A model generated the notes under the pieces. That model was not told where the DNA came from. It saw only the letters and a program-made list of their open reading frames with translations, and did no database searches. The translations under genes were made by a program, and so were the position numbers. From Flavimaricola sp. (GTDB lineage Bacteria; Pseudomonadota; Alphaproteobacteria; Rhodobacterales; Rhodobacteraceae), in contig JAQWWH010000016.1 in NCBI GenBank assembly GCA_029255105.1, forward strand, positions 1 to 64,000: 64,000 nucleotides of DNA, read 5' to 3'. This document shows positions 55,037-64,000 of this stretch, one piece after another. Position 1 is the stretch's first letter; each line of letters begins with the position of its first letter.

Positions 55037-56254
55037 CTAGCCCTTCATCAGGCTGGGCAAGTCCCCTGTAAGGCCTGCAGCCTCGCGGATGAATTTCCGT
55101 CGCACGGCTGGCATGGCGTTCACCGCCCCCATGCCAAAGTCTCGCAGTCCGCGCAGGACAGGGTTGTCATTCGAGAACACCCTGTTGAACACGTCCGTCG
55201 CCAGCGCCAGGCTTGCCGTATCAAATCGCCGCCACTGCTGATAACGCCCCAGTGCGGCTGCGCCACCGGGGTCTTCGCCCCGCTTCCGCGCTGCCGCCAG
55301 AACGTCGGCAAGGGCGGCGACATCGCGTAGTCCGGCATTTAGACCCTGCCCCGCAATTGGGTGCACCCCATGCGCCGCGTCGCCCACCAAGACCACCCTT
55401 TGCCCGACAAAGCTGTCGGCAAGGGTCAGCCCCAACGGATAGGTGTAGCGCCGTCCCGTAAGGGTGATCTGGCCCAGAAAGCTGCCAAAGGCCGGGCGCA
55501 GCGCGTCAAGAAAGCCCGCGTCATCAAACTCCATGATCTCGGCCGCGCGGTCCTTTTCCTCACTCCAGACGATGGCGCTGCGATTTTCGGTCAGCGGCAG
55601 GATGGCAAGAGGGCCGGAAGGCATGAAGAACTGGTGGGCTATTCCGCCATGTGGCTTTTCATGGCTTACGGCACAGACGATCGCTGTCTGGTCATAGCCC
55701 CAGCCCATCCGCCCGATGCCCGCACGCGCTGCTGTCCCGCTTGACCGACCATCGGCCCCAACCAGAAGCGACCCGGTCAGCACCCTGCCAGAGCGCAGCG
55801 TTACCTGAACACCCCTCGCGTCTGTCGACTGGGCGACAACCTCTTCACCGGCCAGATGGGTGATGCCATCTGTTGCATCCATCGCGCCTAGCAGAGCCAG
55901 CCGCAGGTGCCGATCCTCGACCATATGGCCCATTGGCCCTTCTTCGATCTCGGCATGATCAAAGTGGAGCATCCAGGGGCTTGGCCCTTCGCCAGCCCTG
56001 CCGTCTGTTACCTTGATCTCAAGCATTGGCTGGGCATACAGGGCGAGGTCGTCCCAAAGCCCCAACGCCGTCAGCATCCGTCGCGAGGCAAGCGCAAGGG
56101 CGTAGGCCCGCCCGTCAAAGTCCGGATCGGCGCGGGTGTCGCGGGGTAGGGCGTCAATCACGGTCACGGTAAACCCGGACCGGGCCAGAGCAAGGGCCAG
56201 CACTGGCCCGTTCAGCCCGCCGCCGACGATCAGTATGTCACTGTCATTCTTCAT
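55037..56254 (-). CDS. UbiH-family FAD-dependent hydroxylase
   Basis: A 405-residue class A flavin monooxygenase of ubiquinone synthesis. The FAD dinucleotide fold ILIVGGGLNGPVLALALARSG is at the N-terminus, DGRAYALALASRRML follows, and the second FAD motif is VVLVGDAAHGVHPIAGQGLNAGLRD (about residue 290). Hydroxylation position (UbiH, UbiF or UbiL type) cannot be told from sequence alone. ATG 56254 is the family start. Divergent from the amidase gene at 56352. Confidence 0.9.
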   Translation of the reverse strand: MKNDSDILIVGGGLNGPVLALALARSGFTVTVIDALPRDTRADPDFDGRAYALALASRRMLTALGLWDDLALYAQPMLEIKVTDGRAGEGPSPWMLHFDHAEIEEGPMGHMVEDRHLRLALLGAMDATDGITHLAGEEVVAQSTDARGVQVTLRSGRVLTGSLLVGADGRSSGTAARAGIGRMGWGYDQTAIVCAVSHEKPHGGIAHQFFMPSGPLAILPLTENRSAIVWSEEKDRAAEIMEFDDAGFLDALRPAFGSFLGQITLTGRRYTYPLGLTLADSFVGQRVVLVGDAAHGVHPIAGQGLNAGLRDVAALADVLAAARKRGEDPGGAAALGRYQQWRRFDTASLALATDVFNRVFSNDNPVLRGLRDFGMGAVNAMPAVRRKFIREAAGLTGDLPSLMKG

Positions 56255-56351
56255 GTGCGGGACTATGGCTCGTTGCTCTCGATTGTCCATGCAGGGATTG
56301 TCCCTGCGACGGCAGGCCGCTACCAATTCGGCACACATCGGAGGGCGAATA

Positions 56352-57677
56352 ATGGAAGATTGGCTGAAGGCATCGGCGGCGGACCTGGGGCGGGGCATCG
56401 GAGAGGGTCAGATTGATCCGGTGGCGCTGACGAAAACCTATCTTGAGGCCATTGCCTCCCACCCCCTCAAGGACCGCATCTATGCGCGGGTGACCGAAGA
56501 TCGTGCGCTGGCCGAGGCGACAGCCGCTGCAGACCGCGCCCGCGCCGGTCAACGGCGCAGCCCGCTGGATGGTGTGCCTGCCAGCTGGAAGGATCTTTTT
56601 GACACGGCTGGTGTCGCGACCGAGGCCGGGACGGCCCTTATGGCGGGCCGGGTGCCTACAGCAGATGCCGCCGTCCTGACCCATGCGACGGCCATGGGGC
56701 TGGTCTGTCTGGGCAAGACCCATATGTCCGAGATCGCCTTTTCCGGGCTGGGTTATAACCCGGTTGCCGCGACCCCCCCTTGCGTGAATGATCCCGATGC
56801 AGTGCCGGGCGGGTCCTCGTCCGGGGCGGCGGCTTCTGTTGCCTTCGACTTTGCTCCGATCGGGATCGGCTCGGATACGGGCGGGTCCGTTCGGGTGCCC
56901 TCTGCCTGGAACGATCTGGTCGGGTTCAAACCTGCTCATGGGGCATTGTCGACCGAAGGTGTCGTCCCGCTGTGCGCCTCGTTCGATACGGTTGGCCCGC
57001 TCTGCCGCACGGTCGAGGACGCTGCGCTGACCTATGCCGCCCTTGGTGGATCAGCACCGGCATTGGGCGGTGCGTCGCTGAAAGGCGCCCGGCTTTTGGT
57101 GATCGAGACGATCGGGATGGAGGATGTCGACGACATTCCCGCCGCTGCCTTTGAAGGGGCGGTTGGGGCGCTGACCGACGCGGGTGCCACTGTAACCCGA
57201 GGCGAGGTTCCTTGCCTGCGCGACGCCTTTGACCTGACCGCGACACTCTATCCGTCCGAGGCCTACGCCTATTGGAAACCCTATGTAGAGGCCGCCCCGG
57301 ACAAGATGTTCCACCAGATCCTTGAACGGGTTCAGGCGGGTGGAAGTGTTCTGGCAATCGACTTTATCGCCGGCTGGGCCCGGCTGCGCGCGCTGCGTCA
57401 GCAATGGCTTGCCGAGACATCGGCCTATGACGCTGTGATCTGCCCCACCGTTGCGCTCATGCCGCCCAAGCTTGACCGGTTGATCGCCGAGGATGCCTAC
57501 TACAAGGCAGCCAACCTCAAGACCCTGCGCAATACCCGCATCGCCAACCTCATGGGCCTGGCCTCGCTTAGCCTGCCGACCGGGGTGCCGTCCTGCGGGA
57601 TTATGCTGTCTGCTCCTTCCGGTGCCGAAGGCCGGCTTTTGCGGTTGGGTGCGGCGGCAGAGGCTGCCTTGGCCTAA
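56352..57677 (+). CDS. Amidase-signature enzyme
   Basis: A 441-residue Ser-Ser-Lys amidase. The catalytic Lys is in PASWKDLFDTAG (about residue 79). The nucleophile region is GGSSSGAAASVAFDFAPIGIG, with Ser near 156 (GGSSSG) and the second Ser in GSDTGGSVRVPSAW (about 180). GLVCLGKTHMSEIAFSG and CPTVALMPP also fit. The substrate is unknown, and the family ranges from indoleacetamide hydrolase to GatA; no gatB/C is near. ATG 56352 with GGAGGG. The aminotransferase follows after 117 bases. Confidence 0.9.
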   Translation: MEDWLKASAADLGRGIGEGQIDPVALTKTYLEAIASHPLKDRIYARVTEDRALAEATAAADRARAGQRRSPLDGVPASWKDLFDTAGVATEAGTALMAGRVPTADAAVLTHATAMGLVCLGKTHMSEIAFSGLGYNPVAATPPCVNDPDAVPGGSSSGAAASVAFDFAPIGIGSDTGGSVRVPSAWNDLVGFKPAHGALSTEGVVPLCASFDTVGPLCRTVEDAALTYAALGGSAPALGGASLKGARLLVIETIGMEDVDDIPAAAFEGAVGALTDAGATVTRGEVPCLRDAFDLTATLYPSEAYAYWKPYVEAAPDKMFHQILERVQAGGSVLAIDFIAGWARLRALRQQWLAETSAYDAVICPTVALMPPKLDRLIAEDAYYKAANLKTLRNTRIANLMGLASLSLPTGVPSCGIMLSAPSGAEGRLLRLGAAAEAALA

Positions 57678-57794
57678 ATGCCACAAACGGCTTGGGTGAC
57701 CCTCTGGAATTGCGTCGTTTTTCTGGACAGAGGGGGTGCGGGGCGGCTAGTTTGAGGTGAACGGGGCGTCAATGACCCCGAGACTGAGGCAGCA

Positions 57795-58973
57795 ATGGTT
57801 TTCCCCGAGCGGTTTTCGGACCTACCGGACTATGCATTCCCGCGTCTGCGGAAACTCCTCGACGTTCATGGGCCGGGCGGCGACCCTATTGCCATGACCA
57901 TCGGCGAGCCGCGCCACGCGTTTCCCGATTGGGTGGGCGAAGTTCTGGCCGCCTATGTAGGCGAATTTGCCAAGTATCCGCCCAATGAGGGCACGCCCGA
58001 ATTGCTTGCTGCGATCTCTGGCTGGATCGGACGGCGCTACGACGTTGACGTCGCCCCCGACCGTATCATGGCGCTGAATGGTACCCGCGAAGGGCTATAC
58101 AATGCGGCCATGGCGCTTTGCCCTGAAACCAAGGGTGGGGGGAGGCCCGTCATCCTGACGCCGAACCCCTTCTATCAGGTCTATGCCGTCGCCGCCCTGT
58201 CCGTCGGGGCAGAGCCTGTTTATGTGAACGCTATGGCTGAAACCGGGCACCTTCCCGATTTTGCCAGTCTGCCCAAGGATATCCTTGACCGGACCGCCAT
58301 CGCCTACATCTGTTCGCCCGCCAATCCGCAGGGTGCTGTGGCCGATGCCGCCTACTGGCGCACCCTGATCGGTCTGGCAGAGGCGCATGACTTCCAGATT
58401 TTCGCCGATGAATGCTATTCTGAGATTTGGCGGGACACTGCACCTGTCGGGGCTCTTCAAATCGCCGCCGAGATGGGGGCGGACCCTGAGCGGGTTGTGG
58501 TGTTCCATTCGCTGTCCAAACGGTCGAACCTGCCGGGCCTTCGCTCTGGGTTTGTGGCCGGTGGTCCCGGGTCCATTGCCCGTATCCGCCAGCTTCGGGC
58601 TTATGCCGGTGCGCCCTTGCCCCTGCCGTTGCAACGGGTGGCCGAAAGGGTCTGGGCCGAGGAAAGCCATGTCGAGGAAAGCCGTGCCCTTTATCAGCGC
58701 AAGTACCAGATCGCGGATCAGGTACTGGAGGGGGTGCCGGGCTATGTCGGCCCACCGGCCGGATTTTTTCTGTGGCTGCCCGTCGCCGATGGCGAAGGCG
58801 CGGCGTTAAAGCTTTGGCAAGAGACAGGGGTCCGGGTTTTGCCCGGCTCCTATCTTAGCCGCGATACGGCCGAGGGAAATCCCGGTGCCGGATACATAAG
58901 GGTCGCCCTGGTGGCCCCAACACAAGAAATGCAGCGCGGTCTAAGTTTGATCCGCGACTGTTTGTACGACTGA
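57795..58973 (+). CDS. Class I/II aminotransferase (DapC-like)
   Basis: A 392-residue fold-type I PLP aminotransferase. Seen: TIGEPRHAFPDWV, NGTREGLYNAAMALC, TPNPFYQVYAVAAL, the AYICSPANPQG motif, FADECYSEIW and the PLP lysine in FHSLSKRSNLPGLRSG (about residue 240). The LSKRSNLPGLRSGF form is typical of succinyl-DAP aminotransferase (DapC), which would complete the dapD-dapE branch in this window, but related aminotransferases share it. Transcribed with ftsK (15-base gap) and separated from the amidase by 117 bases. Confidence 0.85.
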   Translation: MVFPERFSDLPDYAFPRLRKLLDVHGPGGDPIAMTIGEPRHAFPDWVGEVLAAYVGEFAKYPPNEGTPELLAAISGWIGRRYDVDVAPDRIMALNGTREGLYNAAMALCPETKGGGRPVILTPNPFYQVYAVAALSVGAEPVYVNAMAETGHLPDFASLPKDILDRTAIAYICSPANPQGAVADAAYWRTLIGLAEAHDFQIFADECYSEIWRDTAPVGALQIAAEMGADPERVVVFHSLSKRSNLPGLRSGFVAGGPGSIARIRQLRAYAGAPLPLPLQRVAERVWAEESHVEESRALYQRKYQIADQVLEGVPGYVGPPAGFFLWLPVADGEGAALKLWQETGVRVLPGSYLSRDTAEGNPGAGYIRVALVAPTQEMQRGLSLIRDCLYD

Positions 58974-58988
58974 GAGGCGAAAGAGCAG

Positions 58989-61973
58989 ATGGCATATCAG
59001 ACCCGTGACCGCGATCCCCTTTTGGACAGCACCATGCAGGCCGCCATCGAGAAGCGTGGCAAAGAGCTTCTAGGTCTTGGCCTGGTTGTCTTGGGCGTGC
59101 TGGTGGCGATGATGATCGGCAGCTACACGCCTGATGATCCGAACTGGATGCTGGCCTCTGATGCACCCGTTCAGAATTGGTTGGGCCGGTTGGGCGCGTC
59201 TCTGGCGCAGCCATTGTTCATGATCGGAGGGGCCTCGACCTGGGGCATCGCCCTGATCCTTTTGGTATGGGGTATCCGCCTTGCGGCCCATCGTGGTGCC
59301 GACCGCGCAATGGCCCGCATCGTGTTTGCGCCCATCGCAGTTGCCCTGGCCGCTGTCTACGCCGCGACACTCGCGCCTCCGGCCGGCTGGCCTCACAGCT
59401 TTGGGGTCGGTGGCCTGTTTGGCGACACGGTCCTGAGCGTCCTTCTGACCATTGTCCCCCTAGGCCCTATTGTGACGGTCAAGCTGATGTCTTTGCTGAC
59501 CGGTGTCCTGATGCTGCTGCTTGGGGCCTATGTGCTGGGCTTTACAAAGTCTGAACTGGCGACAGGCTGGCGCCTGTTTCTGGTTGGGCTGATCATTTCC
59601 TACGAATACCTTCTGAAGGCCCTCGGGCTTGGTGCAAAAGTCTCGTTGCGTGGGGCACAGGGAATGCAGACCCGTCTTGGGACATTCCTGGCCGACCGTC
59701 GCGCCCGCGCCGAGGCAGACGCGGCGCGCCCCGCTGCCCTGAAAATGCCCGCCGATGCGCGGCAAAGCGAGGTTCAGCGCGTTGCCGCAGTGGTCCGTGC
59801 AAATCCGATCATGCCGACAAGTCGGTCGCCCGCGCCCGCACCAACCGGCCACCGTATGCCCCCTCCGCTTACTGCAACGCATGAAGCTTCAGCACCTTTA
59901 GCTGCCGCCCCACTTGTCGCGCCTTCGCGGCCCGCGGCGCCCGCGCCCGCCGCATCAGGGTTTCTGTCCCGCATGCCGTCGATCCTGAAACGTCAGGACC
60001 CCCGCGAGAACGCCATGCCAGAGCCGGAGCTGGTTGACCCCGGGACCTGGTCCGGGGCCGCCCCCGCGCATGACGATGACCGGATCAAGGCCCGCATTTC
60101 GGATGCCATTCGCAACCGGGTGCGCTCACCCGAAACGGCAGCGCCCCGGATCGAACCCGAGGTCACCCGTCCGCGCGGTCCGATGCCATTGATCCTTGAC
60201 CTTAATCGGCCAGCCGTACCTGTCGAGCCCATCGTGGAAGAGCCTGCGCAAAACGTCGCGGCCCTCGAAGAAATCGAACTGGACGACAATGTCTTTGATG
60301 ACGATCCCTGGATCGAATCGTCACCCTATGTCGCAAGTCCCCTTCCCGTGGCAGAGCCGCGCAAGGCTGTCGTTCAACACACGCCTCGCCGCCCCACACA
60401 ACCATCGACCCGGGCACGTGCCGAGGCACAACCTGCCCTGCCGCTTGAGGACAAGTACGCGGCCTATGAGTATCCGCCCCTTAACCTACTGACCAACCCG
60501 GTCGAGGTTGAGCGGCACCACCTGAGCGACGACGCCCTGGAAGAAAACGCCCGTATGTTGGAAAGCGTCCTCGACGATTATGGCGTCAAGGGCGAGATCG
60601 TTAGCGTGCGGCCCGGACCGGTTGTCACGATGTACGAGCTTGAGCCAGCACCGGGTCTCAAGGCCAGCCGTGTCATCGGTCTGGCCGACGACATTGCCCG
60701 GTCCATGTCGGCCTTGTCTGCCCGCGTCTCGACCGTTCCCGGCCGCAGCGTTATCGGGATCGAGTTGCCAAACGCCAACCGCGAGAAGGTGGTGCTGCGC
60801 GAAATCATTTCGGCCCGCGACTTTGGCGACAGCCAGATGCGTTTGCCGCTGGCGCTGGGCAAGGATATCGGCGGCCAGCCGATCATCGCCAACCTGGCCA
60901 AGATGCCACACCTGCTGATTGCCGGGACCACCGGGTCGGGTAAGTCGGTGGCGATCAACACCATGATTCTCAGCCTCCTTTACAAGCTGACGCCCGAGGA
61001 ATGCCGCCTGATCATGATCGACCCCAAGATGCTGGAACTTAGCGTCTATGACGGCATTCCCCATTTGCTCTCTCCCGTTGTGACCGACCCCAAGAAGGCG
61101 GTCGTCGCACTGAAGTGGGTGGTGGGCGAGATGGAAGAACGCTACCGCAAGATGTCGAAGATGGGTGTCCGCAACATTGAAGGCTACAACGGCCGCGTTC
61201 GTGATGCCCTTTCGCGCAACGAGACCTTCAGCCGGACGATCCAGACCGGGTTTGACGAAGAGACCGGCGATCCGATCTTTGAGACCGACGAGATCGTGCC
61301 AGAGGTTCTGCCCTATATCGTCGTTATCGTGGACGAGATGGCAGACCTGATGATGGTCGCCGGCAAAGAGATCGAGGCCTGCATCCAGCGCCTGGCACAG
61401 ATGGCGCGTGCGTCCGGTATCCACCTGATTATGGCGACCCAGCGCCCCTCTGTCGATGTGATCACCGGTACGATCAAGGCGAACTTCCCCACCAGGATCA
61501 GCTTCCAGGTGACGTCCAAGATCGACAGCCGCACGATCCTGGGGGAACAGGGTGCTGAACAGCTGCTGGGCATGGGCGACATGCTTTATATGGCCGGTGG
61601 TAGCCGGATCACCCGCGTCCATGGCCCCTTCTGTTCGGATGAAGAGGTCGAAGAGATCGTGAACTACCTCAAGGGCTTTGGTCCGCCGGAATACATGTCT
61701 GGGGTTGTTGACGGTCCGGACGAGGATGCGGAATCGAGCATTGATGCTGTGCTTGGCCTTGGCGGAAATACTGACGGCGAGGACGCGCTCTATGACATGG
61801 CCGTTCAGATCGTAGCCAAAGATCGCAAGTGTTCCACCAGCTATATCCAGCGCAAACTGGCCATCGGCTACAACAAGGCCGCGCGTCTTGTTGAACAGAT
61901 GGAGGACCAGGGGGTGGTGACCGCGGCCAACCATGTTGGCAAGCGCGAGATCCTCATTCCTGAAACTCACTAG
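58989..61973 (+). CDS. ftsK: DNA translocase FtsK
   Basis: A 994-residue membrane-anchored DNA pump acting in chromosome dimer resolution and division. Four N-terminal transmembrane helices (about 30-190) precede a Pro/Ala-rich linker (about 230-500). The motor has Walker [17 protein letters not shown] (about residue 650), Walker [18 protein letters not shown] (about 778) and [20 protein letters not shown]. The C-terminal gamma winged helix ([22 protein letters not shown]) recognises KOPS. Full length; shorter linker than in E. coli. Terminator-like stems follow at 61998-62049, then lolA. Confidence 0.97.
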   Translation: MAYQTRDRDPLLDSTMQAAIEKRGKELLGLGLVVLGVLVAMMIGSYTPDDPNWMLASDAPVQNWLGRLGASLAQPLFMIGGASTWGIALILLVWGIRLAAHRGADRAMARIVFAPIAVALAAVYAATLAPPAGWPHSFGVGGLFGDTVLSVLLTIVPLGPIVTVKLMSLLTGVLMLLLGAYVLGFTKSELATGWRLFLVGLIISYEYLLKALGLGAKVSLRGAQGMQTRLGTFLADRRARAEADAARPAALKMPADARQSEVQRVAAVVRANPIMPTSRSPAPAPTGHRMPPPLTATHEASAPLAAAPLVAPSRPAAPAPAASGFLSRMPSILKRQDPRENAMPEPELVDPGTWSGAAPAHDDDRIKARISDAIRNRVRSPETAAPRIEPEVTRPRGPMPLILDLNRPAVPVEPIVEEPAQNVAALEEIELDDNVFDDDPWIESSPYVASPLPVAEPRKAVVQHTPRRPTQPSTRARAEAQPALPLEDKYAAYEYPPLNLLTNPVEVERHHLSDDALEENARMLESVLDDYGVKGEIVSVRPGPVVTMYELEPAPGLKASRVIGLADDIARSMSALSARVSTVPGRSVIGIELPNANREKVVLREIISARDFGDSQMRLPLALGKDIGGQPIIANLAKMPHLLIAGTTGSGKSVAINTMILSLLYKLTPEECRLIMIDPKMLELSVYDGIPHLLSPVVTDPKKAVVALKWVVGEMEERYRKMSKMGVRNIEGYNGRVRDALSRNETFSRTIQTGFDEETGDPIFETDEIVPEVLPYIVVIVDEMADLMMVAGKEIEACIQRLAQMARASGIHLIMATQRPSVDVITGTIKANFPTRISFQVTSKIDSRTILGEQGAEQLLGMGDMLYMAGGSRITRVHGPFCSDEEVEEIVNYLKGFGPPEYMSGVVDGPDEDAESSIDAVLGLGGNTDGEDALYDMAVQIVAKDRKCSTSYIQRKLAIGYNKAARLVEQMEDQGVVTAANHVGKREILIPETH

Positions 61974-61997
61974 GCGGGAAACCAGATTGAACAGGCC

Positions 61998-62049
61998 GGG
62001 CCGGGACAATGTCCTGGCCCATTTGTTTGGGCACCTTGGGGTGCCTTTT
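61998..62049 (+). terminator. Tandem hairpins after ftsK
   Basis: GGGCCGGGAC (61998-62007) / GTCCTGGCCC (62011-62020) with loop AAT and one G-T pair, then GGCACC (62030-62035) / GGTGCC (62040-62045) with loop TTGG and TTTT. The second is a typical intrinsic terminator. Together they should end the ftsK message before lolA. Confidence 0.7.
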
Positions 62050-62053
62050 GGCA

Positions 62054-62093
62054 ATGGATAGCCGACGACAATGCCCCGTTATCGACTATCCAT
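62054..62093. promoter_or_regulatory. Long inverted repeat upstream of lolA
   Basis: ATGGATAG (62054-62061) and CTATCCAT (62086-62093) are perfect inverted arms around 24 bases, 64 bases before the lolA start. It may be a regulator site or a leader hairpin; it is not part of the preceding terminator. Confidence 0.35.
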
Positions 62094-62156
62094 CCAGTTC
62101 GTGATGGGAATCAACCCGGCGGGGGCTAGCCCCGATTCCGACCAAGGACTAAGTGG

Positions 62157-62756
62157 ATGCGTATGAAACATGCCCTGATCTCTGTCTTTCTCGCGCTGGC
62201 GGCCTTACCGGCCCATGCTCAGCAATTGTCCCTGCAGGAAATCTCGGGCTACCTGAACCGACTTCAGACGGCGCAGGGCGGGTTCACCCAGATCAATTGG
62301 GACGGGACGATCTCGACCGGGACCATCTATATCAAACGGCCGGGGCGGATGCGGTTCGAATATGCCCCGCCGGACGCCAGCCTTGTCATTGCGGGCGGGG
62401 GATCCGTCGCGATCTTTGATCCAAGATCAAACGCAGGTCCGGACCGCTACCCCCTGAACCAGACACCGCTATCGATCATCCTGGCCCGCAATGTGGACCT
62501 GACGCGCGCGCGTATGGTAACAGGGCACACCTCGGACGGGACCACGACAAGCGTCACGGCCCAAGACCCAGAAAACCCCGAATACGGGAGCATCACGATG
62601 GTCTTCACGTCCAATCCCGTCGAGCTTCGGCAATGGGTTGTCATTGACAGCAGCGGTCAGCAGACCGTCGTCATTCTAAACGACCTGCAATCGGGCGGGC
62701 AGATCGGCGACATCTTGTTCAACATTCAGGCCGCCGAACTGGCCTTCGGAAACTGA
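62157..62756 (+). CDS. lolA: Outer-membrane lipoprotein carrier protein LolA
   Basis: A 199-residue periplasmic chaperone that ferries lipoproteins from LolCDE to the outer membrane. Signal peptide at residues 1-22 (SVFLALAALPAHAQQ). The LolA beta-barrel is recognisable by YLNRLQTAQGGFTQINWDG, GTIYIKRPGRMRFEYAPPDA, NQTPLSIILARNVDL and the C-terminal QIGDILFNIQAAEL. Start GTG/ATG at 62157-62163 is near; MRMKHALISVFLALA includes an internal Met at residue 3. No ribosome binding site stands out. It lies downstream of ftsK, as in many proteobacteria. Confidence 0.93.
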   Translation: MRMKHALISVFLALAALPAHAQQLSLQEISGYLNRLQTAQGGFTQINWDGTISTGTIYIKRPGRMRFEYAPPDASLVIAGGGSVAIFDPRSNAGPDRYPLNQTPLSIILARNVDLTRARMVTGHTSDGTTTSVTAQDPENPEYGSITMVFTSNPVELRQWVVIDSSGQQTVVILNDLQSGGQIGDILFNIQAAELAFGN

Positions 62757-62789
62757 CATTCTTGGACACGCCCCGGCGGGGTGCGCGCC

Positions 62790-63374
62790 TTATGCCCTGC
62801 CGCAAGCGGCCAGTTGGGCGTCGTAGAGCGCGGCTCGTGCTTCGAGTTCGCCCGCAATTCGAAGCAGCCAGGATTTGCTGTTGTAGGACCCGCGGCGATA
62901 TCCAGTGCGCCCCTCATGATAGGCAAGGTATTGGTTGCGGGTGTCTGACAAAGGGATGCCAAGCTCTCGGTTGCTGGCCGTCATGTACCAACCCATAAAG
63001 TCGGTCGCATCGCGGATGTCGTCCCGCCGCGACCGGCGGCCGCCTTCGTCGCCCTGGTATTCGGCCCAGGTTCCGTCGAGGGCCTGGCTATAACCAAAGG
63101 CTGACGATTGGCGCCCCACCGGAATGACCCCAAGGGCATACCGATGCGGCGGCCGCGCATTCGCGATGAATTTGCTTTCTTGGTAGATGATGGCCATCTG
63201 AACGTGGATCGGCACGCCCCATTTCCGCTCAGTCGCCCGAAAGGCGCGCAGGTAGTTCGGGTGCTGCGCAACGATGCTGCATGCATTGTCCAACTCGCGC
63301 GGGGCGGCATATTCCCGATTGCCACACCCGGCCAACAAGGCCGTCAGGATCAAAGCGCGAAAGAGTCTGCTCAT
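62790..63374 (-). CDS. SLT-domain lytic transglycosylase lipoprotein
   Basis: A 194-residue lipoprotein with signal ending LLAGC (Cys near residue 17). The SLT-type domain has MAIIYQESKFIANA with the probable catalytic Glu near residue 67, RQSSAFGYSQALDGTWAEYQ and NQYLAYHEGRTGYRRGSYN, typical of EcfA/MltE-like small transglycosylases. It probably cleaves peptidoglycan from the outer membrane. ATG 63374. It is convergent with lolA and divergent from hspQ, with a 245-base gap upstream. Confidence 0.9.
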   Translation of the reverse strand: MSRLFRALILTALLAGCGNREYAAPRELDNACSIVAQHPNYLRAFRATERKWGVPIHVQMAIIYQESKFIANARPPHRYALGVIPVGRQSSAFGYSQALDGTWAEYQGDEGGRRSRRDDIRDATDFMGWYMTASNRELGIPLSDTRNQYLAYHEGRTGYRRGSYNSKSWLLRIAGELEARAALYDAQLAACGRA

Positions 63375-63619
63375 CGGCCTCTCGCTTTGTCTTGTTCATT
63401 TTTTGAAAGACTAGCCGATCTTGATCGCTCTGAAAACGGTCAAGAGGTCACAAAAGGCAAGCAATCGCCGTTTTGCCTCCCCTAACTCCAAAACGCGGCC
63501 CGGTGCGGGATAACGGACTGTGGTTCTTGGCGGCACAGACTGTTTCGATGCAGAATCGGGCCTAAGCGTAGACATTTGGACATCGAAAGGCGTATCACGA
63601 ACTCGGGGGTTCATAGACC
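63375..63619. other. Divergent region between the SLT lipoprotein and hspQ
   Basis: A non-coding 245-base stretch. It has an inverted pair AGGCAA/TTGCCT near 63451-63474 and CTTG-type motifs that could be heat-shock promoter elements for hspQ, but I cannot assign a promoter with confidence. A GC-poor run TTTTTTGAAAG (63400-63410) lies upstream of the lipoprotein gene. No tRNA could be folded here. Confidence 0.35.
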
Positions 63620-63946
63620 ATGCTAAAGACACGAGCGAAATATCATTTGGGACAAGTGGTGCGGCATCGAAAGCACCCGTTCCGGGGCGTCGTTTTCGAC
63701 GTTGATGCGATGTTCAACAACACCGAGGAGTGGTATCAGGCCATCCCCGAAGAGAGCCGGCCCGAAAGGGACCAGCCCTTTTACCACCTGCTCGCCGAAA
63801 ATGACCAAAGCTACTACGTGGCCTATGTGTCCGAGCAGAACCTGATTGCCGACTACTCCGGCCAGCCTGTGCAGCACCCCGACCTCGAAGACATCTTCGG
63901 GCCGTTTGAAGACGGACAATACCCCTTGCAACTGCAGCTGAACTGA
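63620..63946 (+). CDS. hspQ: Heat shock protein HspQ (YccV-like)
   Basis: A 108-residue hemimethylated-DNA-binding-domain protein (YKYHLGQVVRHRKHPFRGVVFDVD-type core, seen as KYHLGQVVRHRKHPFRGVVF). DQPFYHLLAENDQSYYVAYV and LIADYSGQPVQHPDLEDIF also match HspQ. In E. coli HspQ is a Lon substrate/adaptor that enhances degradation of other proteins. Start ATG 63620 follows GGGGG at 63605-63609. A single gene; the convergent gamma-glutamyltransferase ends just after it. Confidence 0.92.
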   Translation: MLKTRAKYHLGQVVRHRKHPFRGVVFDVDAMFNNTEEWYQAIPEESRPERDQPFYHLLAENDQSYYVAYVSEQNLIADYSGQPVQHPDLEDIFGPFEDGQYPLQLQLN

Positions 63947-63956
63947 GGCGAACGCC

Positions 63957-64000
63957 TTAGTAGCCTAAAGCAATGCCGTCCTTTCGCGGATCGGATCCGC
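63957..64000 (-). CDS. Gamma-glutamyltransferase, C-terminal fragment
   Basis: Only the last 14 codons are in the window. Read on the minus strand they give GSDPRKDGIALGY then TAA (63957-63959). That ending is characteristic of alphaproteobacterial gamma-glutamyltranspeptidases, as recalled from family members. The enzyme would hydrolyse or transpeptidate glutathione. It converges on hspQ with a 10-base gap. Confidence 0.6.
   Translation of the reverse strand, partial: GSDPRKDGIALGY

Noticed and set aside
60486-62054. A 522-codon minus-strand frame across ftsK.
   Set aside because: Antisense to the conserved FtsK motor domain; composition is typical of a shadow frame and there is no start site.
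63375-63619. Possible tRNA or other structured RNA before hspQ.
   Set aside because: No cloverleaf or T-loop consensus could be placed; only short stems are present.

Overview
This 64 kb window looks like a chromosomal segment of a Rhodobacterales alphaproteobacterium (Roseobacter/Rhodobacter type). The evidence is high GC by eye, dense operons with ATGA/TGATG overlaps, and alphaproteobacterial gene forms: a long RibA, a SerC of the atypical 384-residue type behind a structured leader, a rhizobial-type asparaginase, an IalB-family protein, Hint-domain proteins, and an RsfS-RlmH-GpmI-EnvC-CtpA-RppH block. I see no tRNA, rRNA, CRISPR array, insertion sequence or prophage gene.

Region by region. 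0.3-2.5 kb: a SOUL-family protein converges on an ABC-F ATPase. 3.0-8.5 kb: rsfS, rlmH, gpmI, an EnvC-like amidase activator, ctpA and rppH form a ribosome and cell-wall block. 8.6-14.4 kb: a periplasmic HtrA/Deg protease, an OmpR-type sensor kinase/regulator pair, and two tandem paralogous MltB-like lytic transglycosylases. 14.5-22.2 kb: rnr and the lysine/peptidoglycan genes dapE and dapD. Between dapE and dapD lie two opposite-strand Hint genes, one with intact-looking and one with apparently lost catalytic residues. 22.3-24.3 kb: a PLP threonine/serine dehydratase and a LOG-family protein.

24.3-36.4 kb is the main catabolic accessory region. It holds a LacI regulator with its own sugar epimerase-like TIM barrel and Gfo/Idh/MocA oxidoreductase. 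Divergent from these is a glucose/mannose-type ABC importer (binding protein, two permeases, ATPase), a GH2 beta-mannosidase, and a second TIM-barrel/oxidoreductase pair. A promoter overlapped by a 34-base near-perfect palindrome sits in the divergent gap. The simplest reading is import of beta-mannosides or related glycosides followed by intracellular hydrolysis, with oxidoreductase/epimerase chemistry that may proceed through keto-sugars.

36.5-45.2 kb: an unrecognised 265-residue protein of lower GC, rlmN, an IalB-family protein, an asparaginase, and the serine genes serB, serC and serA with an Stf0-like sulfotransferase between serB and serC. 45.2-48.8 kb: a surface glycosylation module (GT87-like integral transferase, GtrB-like GT2, SAM methyltransferase, GtrA flippase). 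48.9-52.4 kb: ribA, an orphan OmpR-type regulator resembling CenR, a candidate small RNA ending in a strong intrinsic terminator, a small secreted protein and xth. 52.5-64 kb: an SGNH esterase, a CnoX-like thioredoxin, a Lon-N domain protein, Trm112, a UbiH-family hydroxylase, an amidase, an aminotransferase, ftsK, lolA, an SLT lipoprotein, hspQ, and at the right edge the last codons of what reads as a gamma-glutamyltransferase.

Many intergenic gaps contain perfect hairpins. At least one palindrome with the arm GTAAGGTGGGT occurs twice with different loops, suggesting a dispersed element used at gene ends.
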